Below the pieces are notes generated by a model. That model did not search any database, had not been told where the DNA came from, and saw nothing but the letters and a program-made list of their open reading frames with translations. Below, in pieces: positions 17,122 through 26,263 of a stretch of 57,865 nt of DNA. Where the stretch lies: NCBI RefSeq assembly GCF_001304695.1, contig NZ_JFAQ01000010.1:1-57865 (forward strand), given 5' to 3'. Source of the DNA: Xanthomonas axonopodis. GTDB taxonomy: Bacteria > Pseudomonadota > Gammaproteobacteria > Xanthomonadales > Xanthomonadaceae. A program made the translations under genes and the position numbers. Position 1 is the stretch's first letter. Each line of letters starts with the position of its first letter.

Positions 17122-18927
17122 ATGTCCTCTGATTCAATGCGGAACATCCGCAATTTCTCCATCATTGCCCACGTCGACCACGGTAAATCCACCCTGGCCG
17201 ACCGCATCATCCAGCTATGCGGCGGCCTGCAGGCGCGCGAGATGGAAGCCCAGGTGCTCGACTCCAATCCGATCGAGCGCGAACGCGGCATCACCATCAA
17301 GGCGCAGTCGGTGTCCCTGCCGTACACGGCAAAGGACGGGCAGACCTACCACCTGAACTTCATCGACACCCCCGGGCACGTCGACTTCTCCTATGAAGTC
17401 AGCCGCTCGCTGGCTGCGTGCGAAGGTGCCCTGCTGGTGGTCGATGCGGCGCAGGGCGTGGAAGCGCAGTCGGTGGCCAACTGTTACACCGCGGTGGAGC
17501 AGGGGCTGGAAGTGGTGCCGGTGCTCAACAAGATCGACCTGCCCACCGCCGATGTCGACCGCGCCAAGGCCGAGATCGAAGCGGTGATCGGCATCGATGC
17601 CGAAGACGCGGTGGCGGTGAGCGCCAAGACCGGCCTGAACATCGATCTGGTGCTGGAAGCGATCGTGCATCGCATCCCGCCACCCAAGCCGCGCGACACA
17701 GAAAAGCTGCAGGCGCTGATCATCGATTCCTGGTTCGACAACTACCTGGGCGTGGTCTCGCTGGTGCGCGTGATGCAGGGCGAGATCAAGTCCGGTAGCA
17801 AGATCCTGGTGATGTCTACCGGGCGCACCCATCTGGTGGACAAGGTTGGCGTGTTCACCCCCAAGCGTAAGGAACTGCCAGCGCTCGGCGCCGGCGAAGT
17901 GGGCTGGATTAATGCCTCCATCAAGGACGTGCACGGCGCACCGGTCGGCGACACCCTGACCCTGGCCGGCGATCCTGCACCGCATGCCTTGCCCGGCTTC
18001 CAGGAAATGCAGCCGCGCGTGTTCGCCGGCTTGTTCCCGGTCGATGCCGAGGACTACCCGGATCTGCGCGAAGCGCTCGACAAGCTGCGCCTGAACGATG
18101 CCGCGCTGCGCTTCGAGCCGGAAAGCTCCGAAGCGATGGGCTTTGGTTTCCGCTGCGGCTTTTTAGGCATGCTGCACATGGAAATCGTGCAGGAGCGCCT
18201 GGAGCGCGAGTACGACCTGGACCTGATCAGCACCGCGCCCACCGTGGTGTATGAAGTGCTCAAGACCGATGGCACGGTCGTCAACATGGACAACCCGGCC
18301 AAGTTGCCGCAGTTGAACCTGGTGCAGGAAATCCGCGAGCCCATCATTCGCGCCAATGTCCTCACGCCTGAGGAGTACATCGGCAACATCATCAAGCTGT
18401 GCGAGGAAAAGCGCGGCACCCAGATCGGCATCAATTACCTGGGCAGCCAAGTACAGATCAGCTACGAGCTGCCGATGGCCGAGGTGGTGCTGGATTTCTT
18501 CGACAAGCTCAAGTCGGTCAGCCGTGGTTACGCGTCGTTGGATTACCACTTCGTGCGTTTCGATGCCGGCCCGTTCGTGCGTGTGGACGTGCTGATCAAC
18601 GGCGACAAGGTCGATGCGTTGTCGCTGATCGTGCACCGCAGCCATGCCGACCGGCGCGGCCGCGAGTTGTGCGAAAAGATGAAAGACCTGATCCCCCGGC
18701 AGATGTTCGACGTGGCGATTCAGGCTGCGATCGGCTCGCAGATCATCTCGCGCTCCACGGTCAAGGCGATGCGCAAGAACGTGCTGGCCAAGTGCTATGG
18801 TGGCGACGTTTCGCGCAAGAAAAAGCTGCTGGAGAAGCAGAAAGAAGGCAAGAAACGCATGAAGCAGGTCGGCCGCGTGGAGATTCCACAGGAGGCCTTC
18901 CTGGCTGTCCTGCAGATGGATAAGTAG
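17122..18927 (+). CDS. lepA: Elongation factor 4 (LepA) GTPase
   Basis: Ribosomal back-translocase/assembly GTPase, 601 aa (E. coli 599). G motifs: [13 protein letters not shown] (G1), [10 protein letters not shown] (G2), [15 protein letters not shown] (G3), NKIDLP (G4). The LepA-specific C-terminal domain ends [15 protein letters not shown]-like and [13 protein letters not shown]. Start ATG at 17122; a second Met at codon 6 ([10 protein letters not shown]) is the alternative and is the more usual beginning. It is first in the lepA-lepB-DUF4845-rnc-era run, although an inverted-repeat element separates it from lepB. Confidence 0.96.
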   Translation: MSSDSMRNIRNFSIIAHVDHGKSTLADRIIQLCGGLQAREMEAQVLDSNPIERERGITIKAQSVSLPYTAKDGQTYHLNFIDTPGHVDFSYEVSRSLAACEGALLVVDAAQGVEAQSVANCYTAVEQGLEVVPVLNKIDLPTADVDRAKAEIEAVIGIDAEDAVAVSAKTGLNIDLVLEAIVHRIPPPKPRDTEKLQALIIDSWFDNYLGVVSLVRVMQGEIKSGSKILVMSTGRTHLVDKVGVFTPKRKELPALGAGEVGWINASIKDVHGAPVGDTLTLAGDPAPHALPGFQEMQPRVFAGLFPVDAEDYPDLREALDKLRLNDAALRFEPESSEAMGFGFRCGFLGMLHMEIVQERLEREYDLDLISTAPTVVYEVLKTDGTVVNMDNPAKLPQLNLVQEIREPIIRANVLTPEEYIGNIIKLCEEKRGTQIGINYLGSQVQISYELPMAEVVLDFFDKLKSVSRGYASLDYHFVRFDAGPFVRVDVLINGDKVDALSLIVHRSHADRRGRELCEKMKDLIPRQMFDVAIQAAIGSQIISRSTVKAMRKNVLAKCYGGDVSRKKKLLEKQKEGKKRMKQVGRVEIPQEAFLAVLQMDK

Positions 18928-18928
18928 C

Positions 18929-19020
18929 AGGGATTCGGGATTCGTCATTCGGGATTGGCAACGACTCGTCCGCCTTCCTGCTGTTGCGAATCCCCAATCT
19001 CCAATCCCGAATCCCGTTCC
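18929..19020. repeat. Dispersed inverted-repeat element (lepA-lepB)
   Basis: GGATTCGGGATTCGTCATTC and GGGATTGGCAAC form the left arm; GCGAATCCCCAATCTCC and AATCCCGAATCCCG form the right arm. It fills nearly the whole lepA-lepB gap and stops just before the lepB ribosome site. Confidence 0.8.
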
Positions 19021-19032
19021 GAAGGAACATCA

Positions 19033-19833
19033 ATGAAATGGTTTGAAATCATCCTGGTTGTCCTGACGCTAGGCAGTGGCTTCATCTGGCTGCTGGACAA
19101 GCTGTTTCTGGCCAAGCGCCGTGCGGCGCGGGCCGGGTTGCTGGACAGCGAGCCGGCGATCATCGATTACTCGCGCGCCTTTTTTCCGGTGCTGGCGGTG
19201 GTGCTGATCCTGCGCAGCTTCGTGGCCGAGCCGTACAAGATTCCGTCCAGTTCGATGATGCCCAACCTGCTGATCGGCGATTTCATCCTGGTCAACAAGT
19301 TCGCCTACGGCCTCCGCCTGCCGATCACCAATACCAAGTTCATTCCCACCGGCGAGCCCAAGCGTGGCGACGTGGTGGTGTTCAAGCCACCGCACGCGCC
19401 GGACCAGAACTGGATCAAGCGCGTGGTGGGCCTGCCGGGCGACAAGATCGGCTTCCACGGCGATACGCTGTACATCAACGACAAGCCGATGCATTACACG
19501 GTCAAGGTTGAGTACATCGGCAAGGGCAAGGGCGCTGAGATGACCGGCACCACGCTGCTGGTCGAGGACCTCCCAGGCCGCACGCATACCGTGCTGGAAT
19601 GGCTGGACCGCAACATGCCGGCCGGCCAGGGCGACTGGACCGTGCCGGCGAACAGCTATTTCGTGATGGGGGATAATCGCGACAACAGCGAGGACAGCCG
19701 GTTCTGGACCCAAACGCACTTTCTGCCGGAAGCCAATCTGCGCGGCAAGGCGTTCCTGATCTGGCTCAATTGCGAAGGGTGGTTCTGCAAGGGGAGTTTC
19801 GATCCATCGCGGATCGGGACTGGAATCCAGTAA
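19033..19833 (+). CDS. lepB: Signal peptidase I
   Basis: Inner-membrane leader peptidase, 266 aa, that removes Sec/Tat signal peptides. There are two N-terminal membrane segments (about 5-23 and 50-66). The catalytic dyad is Ser74 (SSSMMP, box B) and Lys129 (WIKRVVGLPGD, box D); box E is MGDNRDNSEDSRFW. Start ATG at 19033 is preceded by GAAGGAAC. The longer in-frame opening at 18955 lies inside the intergenic repeat and is rejected. Confidence 0.95.
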   Translation: MKWFEIILVVLTLGSGFIWLLDKLFLAKRRAARAGLLDSEPAIIDYSRAFFPVLAVVLILRSFVAEPYKIPSSSMMPNLLIGDFILVNKFAYGLRLPITNTKFIPTGEPKRGDVVVFKPPHAPDQNWIKRVVGLPGDKIGFHGDTLYINDKPMHYTVKVEYIGKGKGAEMTGTTLLVEDLPGRTHTVLEWLDRNMPAGQGDWTVPANSYFVMGDNRDNSEDSRFWTQTHFLPEANLRGKAFLIWLNCEGWFCKGSFDPSRIGTGIQ

Positions 19834-19863
19834 ATGCACGCACGGCGTGCCAGGGGAAGCACA

Positions 19864-20241
19864 ATGAAGCGCAAGCAAAGCGGTATGACGTTGACGTCGT
19901 TCGTGGTGGTGCTGGCGGTGGTGGGGTTCGCTCTGTACATCGGGATGAAGCTGTTCCCGATGTATCAGGAATATTACGCAGTGCGTACGTCGATGAAGGG
20001 CCTTGCCAATGAAGCTGGCAGTGCCGACATGGATCCGTCCAAATTGCAGGAAATGTTCTTCAAGCGGCTCGATATCAATGCGTCCGAAAGCGTGAAGCGT
20101 GAGAACGTCAAGTTCGAGCGGATCGAAGGCGGCTGGCGCATGAAGGTCAACTACGAAGTCCGTCGCGAGCTGGTTGGCAATCTGGATGTGGTCGGCAAGT
20201 TCGATATGGCACAGGATTTGACGAAGCGCGGTGTCGAATAG
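19864..20241 (+). CDS. DUF4845 membrane-anchored protein with prepilin-like N-terminus
   Basis: This 125-aa protein of unknown function is conserved between lepB and rnc in many beta/gammaproteobacteria. The N-terminus [22 protein letters not shown] resembles a type IV prepilin leader (short basic stretch, Gly, then a hydrophobic helix). It lacks the usual Glu at +5. The rest is a soluble domain ([37 protein letters not shown]). Start ATG at 19864 has GGGGAAGC upstream; an earlier frame from 19834 is less likely. The stop overlaps the rnc start by 11 bp. Confidence 0.88.
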   Translation: MKRKQSGMTLTSFVVVLAVVGFALYIGMKLFPMYQEYYAVRTSMKGLANEAGSADMDPSKLQEMFFKRLDINASESVKRENVKFERIEGGWRMKVNYEVRRELVGNLDVVGKFDMAQDLTKRGVE

Positions 20242-20911
20242 AACCTTCCAACGCGGTGATCCGATCGGGCACGCATTTGCCGATCCGGCTCTGCTCGCCC
20301 AGGCGCTGCGGCATCGCAGCGCCGGGACGCCGCATAACGAGCGACTGGAATTTCTCGGCGACGGCATCGTCAACCTGCTGATCGCCGAGGCGCTGTATCA
20401 ACGGTGGCCCAAGGCCGATGAAGGCGCATTGACCCGTGCACGTGCCGAGCTCGTGCGCGAAGGTGCGCTGGCAGTGATCGGACGTACCCTCAATCTGGGC
20501 GAGCGGCTTACGCTTGGTCCAGGCGAATTGAAGTCCGGTGGTCATCGGCGTGATTCGATCCTGGCCGATGCGGTCGAAGCGATCGTCGCGGCCATTTATC
20601 TGGACTGCGGTTTCGAGCGTTGCCGTGCAGTGGTGCTGCCGTGGTTCGAAGCGTCGTTGGCGGCATTGCCGGTGGGCAAGGCAGAAAAGGATTCCAAGAC
20701 CCGGCTGCAGGAATGGCTGCAAGCGCGGCAACTGCCGCTGCCCACTTACGCGCTGATCAGCGAGAGCGGCGACGAGCATGCCAAGCAGTTCTGCGTCGCC
20801 TGCATTCTGGAGCAGCCCGTCGCCCGCGCCGAGGGCCAGGGCACCTCGCGTCGCCTCGCAGAGCAACAGGCGGCGACTCTCGTCATCGCACAACTGGATT
20901 CAAACACGTGA
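20231..20911 (+). CDS. rnc: Ribonuclease III
   Basis: Double-strand-specific endoribonuclease of 226 aa processing rRNA precursors and regulatory duplexes. The signature [20 protein letters not shown] and second catalytic region [18 protein letters not shown] form the acidic active site. A C-terminal dsRNA-binding domain covers about 155-222 ([24 protein letters not shown]). Start is GTG at 20231, overlapping the DUF4845 stop. The stop overlaps the era start (GTGA). Confidence 0.95.
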   Translation: MSNRTFQRGDPIGHAFADPALLAQALRHRSAGTPHNERLEFLGDGIVNLLIAEALYQRWPKADEGALTRARAELVREGALAVIGRTLNLGERLTLGPGELKSGGHRRDSILADAVEAIVAAIYLDCGFERCRAVVLPWFEASLAALPVGKAEKDSKTRLQEWLQARQLPLPTYALISESGDEHAKQFCVACILEQPVARAEGQGTSRRLAEQQAATLVIAQLDSNT

Positions 20912-21807
20912 GCGAAACCTCTTCCCCACACCGCAGCGGTAGCGTTGCCGTGATCGGCCGGCCCAACGTCGGCAAGTCTACCCTGACCAACGCCCTGGTC
21001 GGCGCGAAGGTCAGCATCGTCTCCAACCGGCCGCAGACCACGCGCCATCGGTTGCTGGGCATCGCCACCTTCCCGGAAGGGCAACTGGTGCTGGTCGACA
21101 CCCCGGGCCTGCACCGCGAGCAGAAGCGCGCGATGAACCGGGTGATGAATCGCGCTGCGCGCGGCTCGCTTGAAGGCGTGGACGCGGCGGTATTGGTGAT
21201 CGAAGCCGGCCGCTGGGACGAGGAAGACACGCTGGCGTTCCGCGTGCTCAGCGACGCCGGCGTACCGGTGGTGCTGGTGGTCAACAAGGTCGACCGGCTC
21301 AAGGACAAGACTGCGCTGTTCCCGTTCCTGGCCCAGGTCAGCGACGGGCGCACCTTCGCCGCCGTGCATCCGGTGTCAGCGCTCAAGCGCAAGGGCCTGG
21401 ACGCGTTGGTCGGCGACCTGCTCAAGCTGGTGCCCGAAGCCGAGGCGATGTTCGGCGAGGACGAGATCACCGACCGCAGCCAGCGCTTTTTGTCCGGCGA
21501 ACTGGTGCGTGAGCAGCTGATGCGTCAGCTCGGCGAAGAGCTGCCGTACGCCACCACCGTTGAGATCGAGCGCTTCGCCGAAGATGGCGCGCTGCTGCGC
21601 ATCGGTGCGGTGATCTGGGTCGAACGCGAAGGCCAGAAGGCGATCGTGATCGGCAATGGCGGCACCCGTTTGAAAGAAATTGGCGGCAAGGCGCGTCTGC
21701 AGATGGAGCGCCTGTTTGGCGCCAAGGTGTTCCTGGAAACCTGGGTGCGCGTGCGCGAAGGCTGGTCGGACGACGAGGCTGCGCTGAAGGCGTTCGGGTA
21801 CGAATGA
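20908..21807 (+). CDS. era: GTPase Era
   Basis: Essential 16S rRNA maturation GTPase, 299 aa. G1 [15 protein letters not shown]3 [16 protein letters not shown]4 NKVDRLKDK; the C-terminal KH domain includes [22 protein letters not shown]. Start is GTG at 20908, overlapping the rnc stop by 4 bases. The open frame extends far upstream (to 20620) inside rnc, but nothing there resembles Era. Confidence 0.96.
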   Translation: MSETSSPHRSGSVAVIGRPNVGKSTLTNALVGAKVSIVSNRPQTTRHRLLGIATFPEGQLVLVDTPGLHREQKRAMNRVMNRAARGSLEGVDAAVLVIEAGRWDEEDTLAFRVLSDAGVPVVLVVNKVDRLKDKTALFPFLAQVSDGRTFAAVHPVSALKRKGLDALVGDLLKLVPEAEAMFGEDEITDRSQRFLSGELVREQLMRQLGEELPYATTVEIERFAEDGALLRIGAVIWVEREGQKAIVIGNGGTRLKEIGGKARLQMERLFGAKVFLETWVRVREGWSDDEAALKAFGYE

Positions 21808-22028
21808 GGCCGGGAGGGCCGGGACCCCGGACCCGGGACCGGGGACGCGGGAAAAGCTGGGTCAGGCAGTTGGTCGGCATGCTGCCGGGACGACGTTTTT
21901 TCGCATTTTTCAGATTCGCGTGGTGCGCTGACGGCATTGGCTGGGCCCCTGATCGCCGCGCCGCGCTGCGGGTCGACGGCCGATCCGGCGCTTTTCCCGG
22001 GTCCCCGTTCCAGGGTCACCAATCTCGG
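21805..22028. repeat. GC-rich inverted-repeat element between era and recO
   Basis: The left arm has GGGACCCCGGACCCGGGACC then GCGGGAAAAGC. The right arm has GCGCTTTTCCCGGGTCCCC. The arms are complementary over about a dozen bases on each side of a roughly 125-bp core. Sequence differs from the GATTCGGGATT elements, so it is a second repeat type or a GC-rich variant. Confidence 0.6.
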
Positions 22029-22030
22029 CT

Positions 22031-22762
22031 TTGCCTCCCGTGCTGATCGAGCATGCGCGCGGCTTTGTGCTGCACGTACGGGCCTGGCGCGAGACCAGCC
22101 TGTTGGTGGAAGTGCTGACCGAGCAACACGGGCGGGTGGGACTGCTGGCGCGCGGCGTGCAGGGTCCGCGCAAGCAGCCGCTGCGCGCGGCCTTGCAGCC
22201 ATTGCAGCTGATCCAGTTCAGTGCCGTGCAACGCGGCGAGCTGGCCCAGCTGCGCCAAGCCGAAGCACTGGATACCGCGCCGCGGCTGGTCGGCGACGCC
22301 ATGCTGGCCGGTTTCTACATCAGCGAATTGCTGCTCCGGCTGGCCCCGCGGAACGATCCAGTACCTGAGCTTTATGCCTGTTATGCGCAGGCACGTGCCT
22401 ACCTTGCGTCCGATCTGCCGTTGGCGTGGGGGCTGCGCCGGTTCGAGCGGGACGTGCTGGACGGGCTGGGGTTCGCCTTCGATCTGCAGCACGACAGCGA
22501 CGGGCAACCGATCGACCCGGCAGCGCGGTACTGGCTGGATCCGCAGGAGGGCGCCCTGCGTGTGTTCAGCGAACGGCTAGCCCAGGATCGCCGCGAAACC
22601 GTCACTGGTGCGGCGCTGCTGGCGCTGTGCGAAGACGTAATGCCGGACGTGGACGACATGCCCGGCCTGCGGCGCAGCATGCGCAGCGTGCTGCTACATC
22701 AGCTGGGCGGGCGGGGCCTGAAATCCTGGGAAATGCTCGAGGACCTCGTGCGCCGTCGTTGA
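22031..22762 (+). CDS. recO: DNA repair protein RecO
   Basis: Recombination mediator that helps RecA load on SSB-coated DNA in the RecFOR pathway; 243 aa. The OB-fold N-terminus is clear ([33 protein letters not shown]), followed by the helical RecO_C domain ([20 protein letters not shown]). The reading frame begins with TTG at 22031; GTG at 22040 (VLIEHARGF) is equally plausible and matches the usual N-terminus better. It is normally followed by pdxJ, but no such gene is present here. Confidence 0.93.
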   Translation: MPPVLIEHARGFVLHVRAWRETSLLVEVLTEQHGRVGLLARGVQGPRKQPLRAALQPLQLIQFSAVQRGELAQLRQAEALDTAPRLVGDAMLAGFYISELLLRLAPRNDPVPELYACYAQARAYLASDLPLAWGLRRFERDVLDGLGFAFDLQHDSDGQPIDPAARYWLDPQEGALRVFSERLAQDRRETVTGAALLALCEDVMPDVDDMPGLRRSMRSVLLHQLGGRGLKSWEMLEDLVRRR

Positions 22763-23154
22763 TTGCGGAGTGCTGCAGGCGCGTGCGCGATTGTGCTGGG
22801 CGAACGTCCGGGCGATGCCACCATGCAGCAGCGAGTTGAGCGAAGCGGGTGCTCGGAACCGACAGGCAGCACCTGTGCCCGTCAATTCCGAAAGGCCCTT
22901 CGGCATGCACCCGACCACGAGCGATACACTCCTTATTCCGCGTGGAACCGGGCGAGCGGGAAATCTGTGCGCCCTGCGTCGAGCCTGAACATCGTCCAGG
23001 CAGTCAATTGCCAGCAATTGGAGCCGGTCCGACCTGCAATACGCAGCCTCGATCAGCAAAACGACGCTGCATCGACCGCGGTGGCGAGCCGGCAGCGCAC
23101 CGACGCCAGCGTCTGGCACACCTCGTCTGGCAAGGAGGGCTGCGATTGCGTCGC
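22763..23154. other. Intergenic region after recO, no supported gene
   Basis: These 392 bp separate recO from the convergent response-regulator gene. An open minus-strand frame (22694-23158) crosses it and starts right after the regulator stop, but its translation has no recognisable domain. It may be decayed sequence. Confidence 0.4.
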
Positions 23155-23877
23155 TCAATGCAGCAACGCGGCCACCGCCGCATGGAATTGGGTGCGTGCG
23201 GTCCGCGAGTGCGGATCGCCGCGCAGCAAGCGCACTGCGCCGGCAAGCCGCGCCGCGCCGACGAAGCCACAGCTGGCCTGCAATCGATGAAGATGGCTGC
23301 GTAATGCCTGTTCGTCGCTGATCTGCAAGGCCGAATCCACCGCATCCCGGGTGCCCGGCAGCTCGGCCAGGAACAGCTCGCGCAGGGCATTGAGATGATG
23401 CTGCTGGCCGTTGAGCGCACTCAGCGCAGCGGTCTCGTCCCAGTCGCTGGCGGCGATGTCCAGCACGCCCACCGGGGCCACGCTGTAGCGACCGCGTGCC
23501 AGGTCGCGCCGCACTGCCTGCAGCAGGCGTTCGGAAGTCAGCGGCTTGACCAGCATTTCCAGGAACCCGTCGGACTGCAAGCTGTGCTGCATCGACATGG
23601 TCGCGTCGGCGGTGTGCGCCAGTGCCGGCACGTCCGGGTGCAGCAGGCGCAATGCACGCAGCAGGCCGCTACCGGTGCCATCGGGAAGGTTGACGTCGAT
23701 CAGCCAGAGGTCGTGGCGACGTTCGCGCGCGCGGTCGAGTGCAGAAGACAGGGAGTCTGCACAGTCGACCATAGCCGGAAGACTTTCAAGCACAGCCTGT
23801 AAGAAGCCGCGGCTGATCGGGTCGTCTTCCACCAGCAGTAGGCATGGGTGGGGTTCCTGGCGTGTGGCCATGTTCAT
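23155..23877 (-). CDS. Orphan response regulator with C-terminal Hpt domain
   Basis: Two-domain phosphorelay protein, 240 aa. The receiver domain (about 12-125) has Asp18/Asp19 (LLVEDDP), phospho-acceptor Asp61 (LIDVNLPDG) and Lys111 (LVKPLTSE). The Hpt domain (about 160-238) has the candidate phospho-His197 in HRLQASCGFVGA. There is no output or DNA-binding domain and no kinase nearby, so it probably relays phosphate between partners encoded elsewhere. Start at 23877; Met3 is an alternative. The partner is unknown. Confidence 0.85.
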   Translation of the reverse strand: MNMATRQEPHPCLLLVEDDPISRGFLQAVLESLPAMVDCADSLSSALDRARERRHDLWLIDVNLPDGTGSGLLRALRLLHPDVPALAHTADATMSMQHSLQSDGFLEMLVKPLTSERLLQAVRRDLARGRYSVAPVGVLDIAASDWDETAALSALNGQQHHLNALRELFLAELPGTRDAVDSALQISDEQALRSHLHRLQASCGFVGAARLAGAVRLLRGDPHSRTARTQFHAAVAALLH

Positions 23878-24035
23878 GCTGCCTCCTTGTCAGCGATGCC
23901 GCGTTCTGATTTGTCGCGCGCAGCGGAAGCATGCCTGTGTTTGTGGGGCGCGACAATTGTTGCGCTGACCGGCGCGGCCTCCGTCGGTCGCATCTGCGAC
24001 AATACGCACCCTTTTTGCCCGCAGCTTGTCGCCAC

Positions 24036-25370
24036 GTGGCCAGAACCAGAAACCGTCTCGACCGTACCCCCTTCCAGACCGCGGTCACCGACCTGAGCCA
24101 TGACGGCCGCGGGGTCGCCCGCCGCGACGGCGAGGGCGGCAAGGTCACCTTCATCAGCGGCGCCTTGCCGGGCGAGTTGGTGCGCGCCGAACCCACCGCC
24201 CGTAGCCGGCATTTCGACGAGGCCAAGACCGTGGAGGTGCTGGAGGCATCGCCGCAGCGGGTCACCCCGCGCTGCCCGCACTTTGGCCTCTGCGCAGGCT
24301 GCGTGTTGCAGCATCTGGAGGAGTCGCAGCAGATCGTGGCCAAACAGCGCGTGCTGATGGACAACCTGGAACGTATCGGTCACGTCACTCCGCAAGCCGT
24401 GCTGCCTGCGCTGACTGGCGACAACTGGGGGTATCGGCGCAAGGGCAGGTTCTCGGTGCGTCGCGTGGAGAAGAAGGACAAGACCTTGGTCGGCTTTCGT
24501 GAACTCGACCCGCGGTTCGTGGCCGATCTGTCCGTCTGCTACACGGTGATTCCGCAGATCGGCGAGAAGATTCCCTTGCTTGCCGCGCTGATCGAAGGCA
24601 TGGATGGCAAGCGTGACATTCCGCAGATCGAATTCATCGCCGGCGACGATGCGGTGGCCTTGACCATCAGGCATATGCAGCCGCTCAGCAAGCGCGACCG
24701 CCAGGCCTGGATCGCCTTTGCCCAGGAGCACGGCTTTGCGATTTTCCTGCAGCCCGGCGGGGTGGACAGCGTGCATCCGCTGTGGCCGCAGGACGTGCCG
24801 CTATCGTTCCGCTTGCCGCAATGGGATGTGGAACTGGCGTTTCGGCCGCTGGACTTCATCCAGGTCAATGCGTCGCTCAACCAGAAGATGATCGCCCATG
24901 CAGTCGCGCTGCTGGAAGCCAAGCCCGACGACCGCGTGCTGGACCTGTTCTGCGGCCTGGGCAACTTCACCCTGCCGATGGCGCGCGTGGTGCGCGAGGT
25001 CGTGGGTGTGGAAGGCGACGCCGGACTTGTGGCGCGGGCGAAAGAGAACGCCAAGCGCAATGGGCTGGACAATGCGCAGTTCTACGCCGCCGACCTGGCC
25101 CAGGATCAGCGCAGCGCACCCTGGATGCGCCAGGGCTTCGACAAGCTGCTGCTGGACCCGCCGCGCTCTGGCGCCCTGGGAGTGCTGCAGCAGCTGCCGT
25201 TGAAAACGTTCGAGCGCATCGTCTACGTGAGCTGCCACCCGGGCTCGCTGGCGCGCGACGCCGGCTATCTGGTCAACGAGCAGGGCTTCACGTTGGTCTC
25301 GGCGGGCGCGATGGACATGTTCCCGCACACCGCGCACGTGGAAAGCATTGCGGTGTTTGAGAGGCGGTGA
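24036..25370 (+). CDS. rlmD: 23S rRNA (uracil-1939-C5)-methyltransferase RlmD
   Basis: SAM-dependent RNA m5U methyltransferase with a [4Fe-4S] cluster, 444 aa. An N-terminal TRAM domain is followed by cluster cysteines Cys80, Cys86 and Cys89 (CPHFGLCAGC). The methyltransferase fold has DFIQVNASLNQ, DLFCGLGNFTLP and LDPPRSG, and the catalytic Cys is in YVSCHPGSLARD near residue 400. Start GTG at 24036 gives the usual Xanthomonas length and the N-terminus ARTRNRLDRTPFQ; the upstream frame to 23931 has no homology. Formerly named rumA. Confidence 0.94.
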   Translation: MARTRNRLDRTPFQTAVTDLSHDGRGVARRDGEGGKVTFISGALPGELVRAEPTARSRHFDEAKTVEVLEASPQRVTPRCPHFGLCAGCVLQHLEESQQIVAKQRVLMDNLERIGHVTPQAVLPALTGDNWGYRRKGRFSVRRVEKKDKTLVGFRELDPRFVADLSVCYTVIPQIGEKIPLLAALIEGMDGKRDIPQIEFIAGDDAVALTIRHMQPLSKRDRQAWIAFAQEHGFAIFLQPGGVDSVHPLWPQDVPLSFRLPQWDVELAFRPLDFIQVNASLNQKMIAHAVALLEAKPDDRVLDLFCGLGNFTLPMARVVREVVGVEGDAGLVARAKENAKRNGLDNAQFYAADLAQDQRSAPWMRQGFDKLLLDPPRSGALGVLQQLPLKTFERIVYVSCHPGSLARDAGYLVNEQGFTLVSAGAMDMFPHTAHVESIAVFERR

Positions 25371-25553
25371 TTGGGGATTGGGCATTGGGGATTGGCAAAA
25401 GCGAACACCTTACGCTCTGGCAAGAATTGCCGCCTCGCGCACGTCGCTCGCTGCTGAGTCCGGATTCGAGTGTAATCCGTGGATTGATAAGATTTGACGT
25501 CACTGGCATTGGCTCCTGCTTCAACGAATCCCCACTCCCGAATCCCCAGTCCC
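25368..25553. repeat. Dispersed inverted-repeat element (rlmD-CYTH gene)
   Basis: The left arm GGGGATTGGCAAAAGCG and the right arm CGAATCCCCACTCCCGAATC are imperfect inverted copies of the family seen at 16953-17064. About 125 bp of other sequence lies between the arms. The right arm touches the start codon of the next gene. Confidence 0.7.
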
Positions 25554-26166
25554 ATGCCTATAGAAATCGAACGCAAATTCCTGGTCACCGGCGATGGCTG
25601 GCGCGACGCCGCGCATGCGGTGATTCCGATGGCGCAGGGCTATATCAATGATCAGGCGGCGCTGCGCAGTGGCGCGCAACATGCCTCGGTGCGGGTGCGG
25701 ATTCAGGGCGAAAGCGCATTCCTCAACCTGAAATCGCTGCAGGTAGGGCATACGCGGCAGGAATTCGAATATCCGATTCCACTTGCTTGATGCACGCGCA
25801 TTACTGGCGCTGTGCGTCGGCGGCCTGATCGACAAACGCCGTCATCTGGTCACCTACCAGGGACATGTCTGGGAAGTGGATGAATTCCTAGGCGACAACG
25901 CCGGTCTGATCGTCGCCGAGATCGAACTCGAACGTCCCGACGAAGCATTCGCCACGCCGGAATGGGTCGGGACCGAAGTCACCGACGACGTGCGCTATTA
26001 CAACCTGGCGCTGGCCTCGCATCCGTTCAATCAGTGGGGCGGGAGAGGCGTGAGTCACAAAGGCAGGCACGCAGCTCGGTGCCTGGGAGGCCGGAGGCGG
26101 GAGTTGGGATTGGTGATTCGTAAGAACAGATCAGTGCGCGGCAACGGGCCGCTTTGCAGCGCTTGA
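25554..26166 (+). pseudogene. CYTH-domain protein (inorganic triphosphatase-like), frameshifted
   Basis: The N-terminus MPIEIERKFLVTG carries the ExExK signature of CYTH phosphohydrolases, which hydrolyse triphosphates inside a beta-tunnel. The first frame stops at 25790 after EFEYPIPLA. The domain resumes one frame over (DARALLALCVGGLIDKRRH, WEVDEFLGDNAGLIVAEIE, TDDVRYYNLALASHPF). One extra T in CTTGCTTGATGC near 25787 accounts for this. The expected end near residue 160 is overrun; the frame continues into an intergenic repeat until 26166. A repeat element abuts each end. Function of the intact family member is probably polyphosphate or nucleotide triphosphate hydrolysis. Confidence 0.82.
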
Positions 26167-26257
26167 TCCCGCTCCCCAGTCCCGGCATTGGCAAACACTT
26201 CGCGATTGCATCAACCCGTCTATGCTTGGCCCATCCCAAATCCCCACGAACGAATCC
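26082..26257. repeat. Dispersed inverted-repeat element (CYTH gene-oxidoreductase)
   Basis: The left arm contains GAGTTGGGATTGGTGATTCG. The right-side copies contain CGCTCCCCAGTCCCGG and CCATCCCAAATCCCCACG. It is more degenerate than the other members, and the left arm overlaps the out-of-place tail of the CYTH reading frame. Confidence 0.6.
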
Positions 26258-26263
26258 TAGCTC

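Noticed and set aside
22694-23158. 154-aa frame directly after the REC-Hpt gene
   Set aside because: Start position is suggestive, but the translation shows no domain, and part overlaps recO; not enough support.
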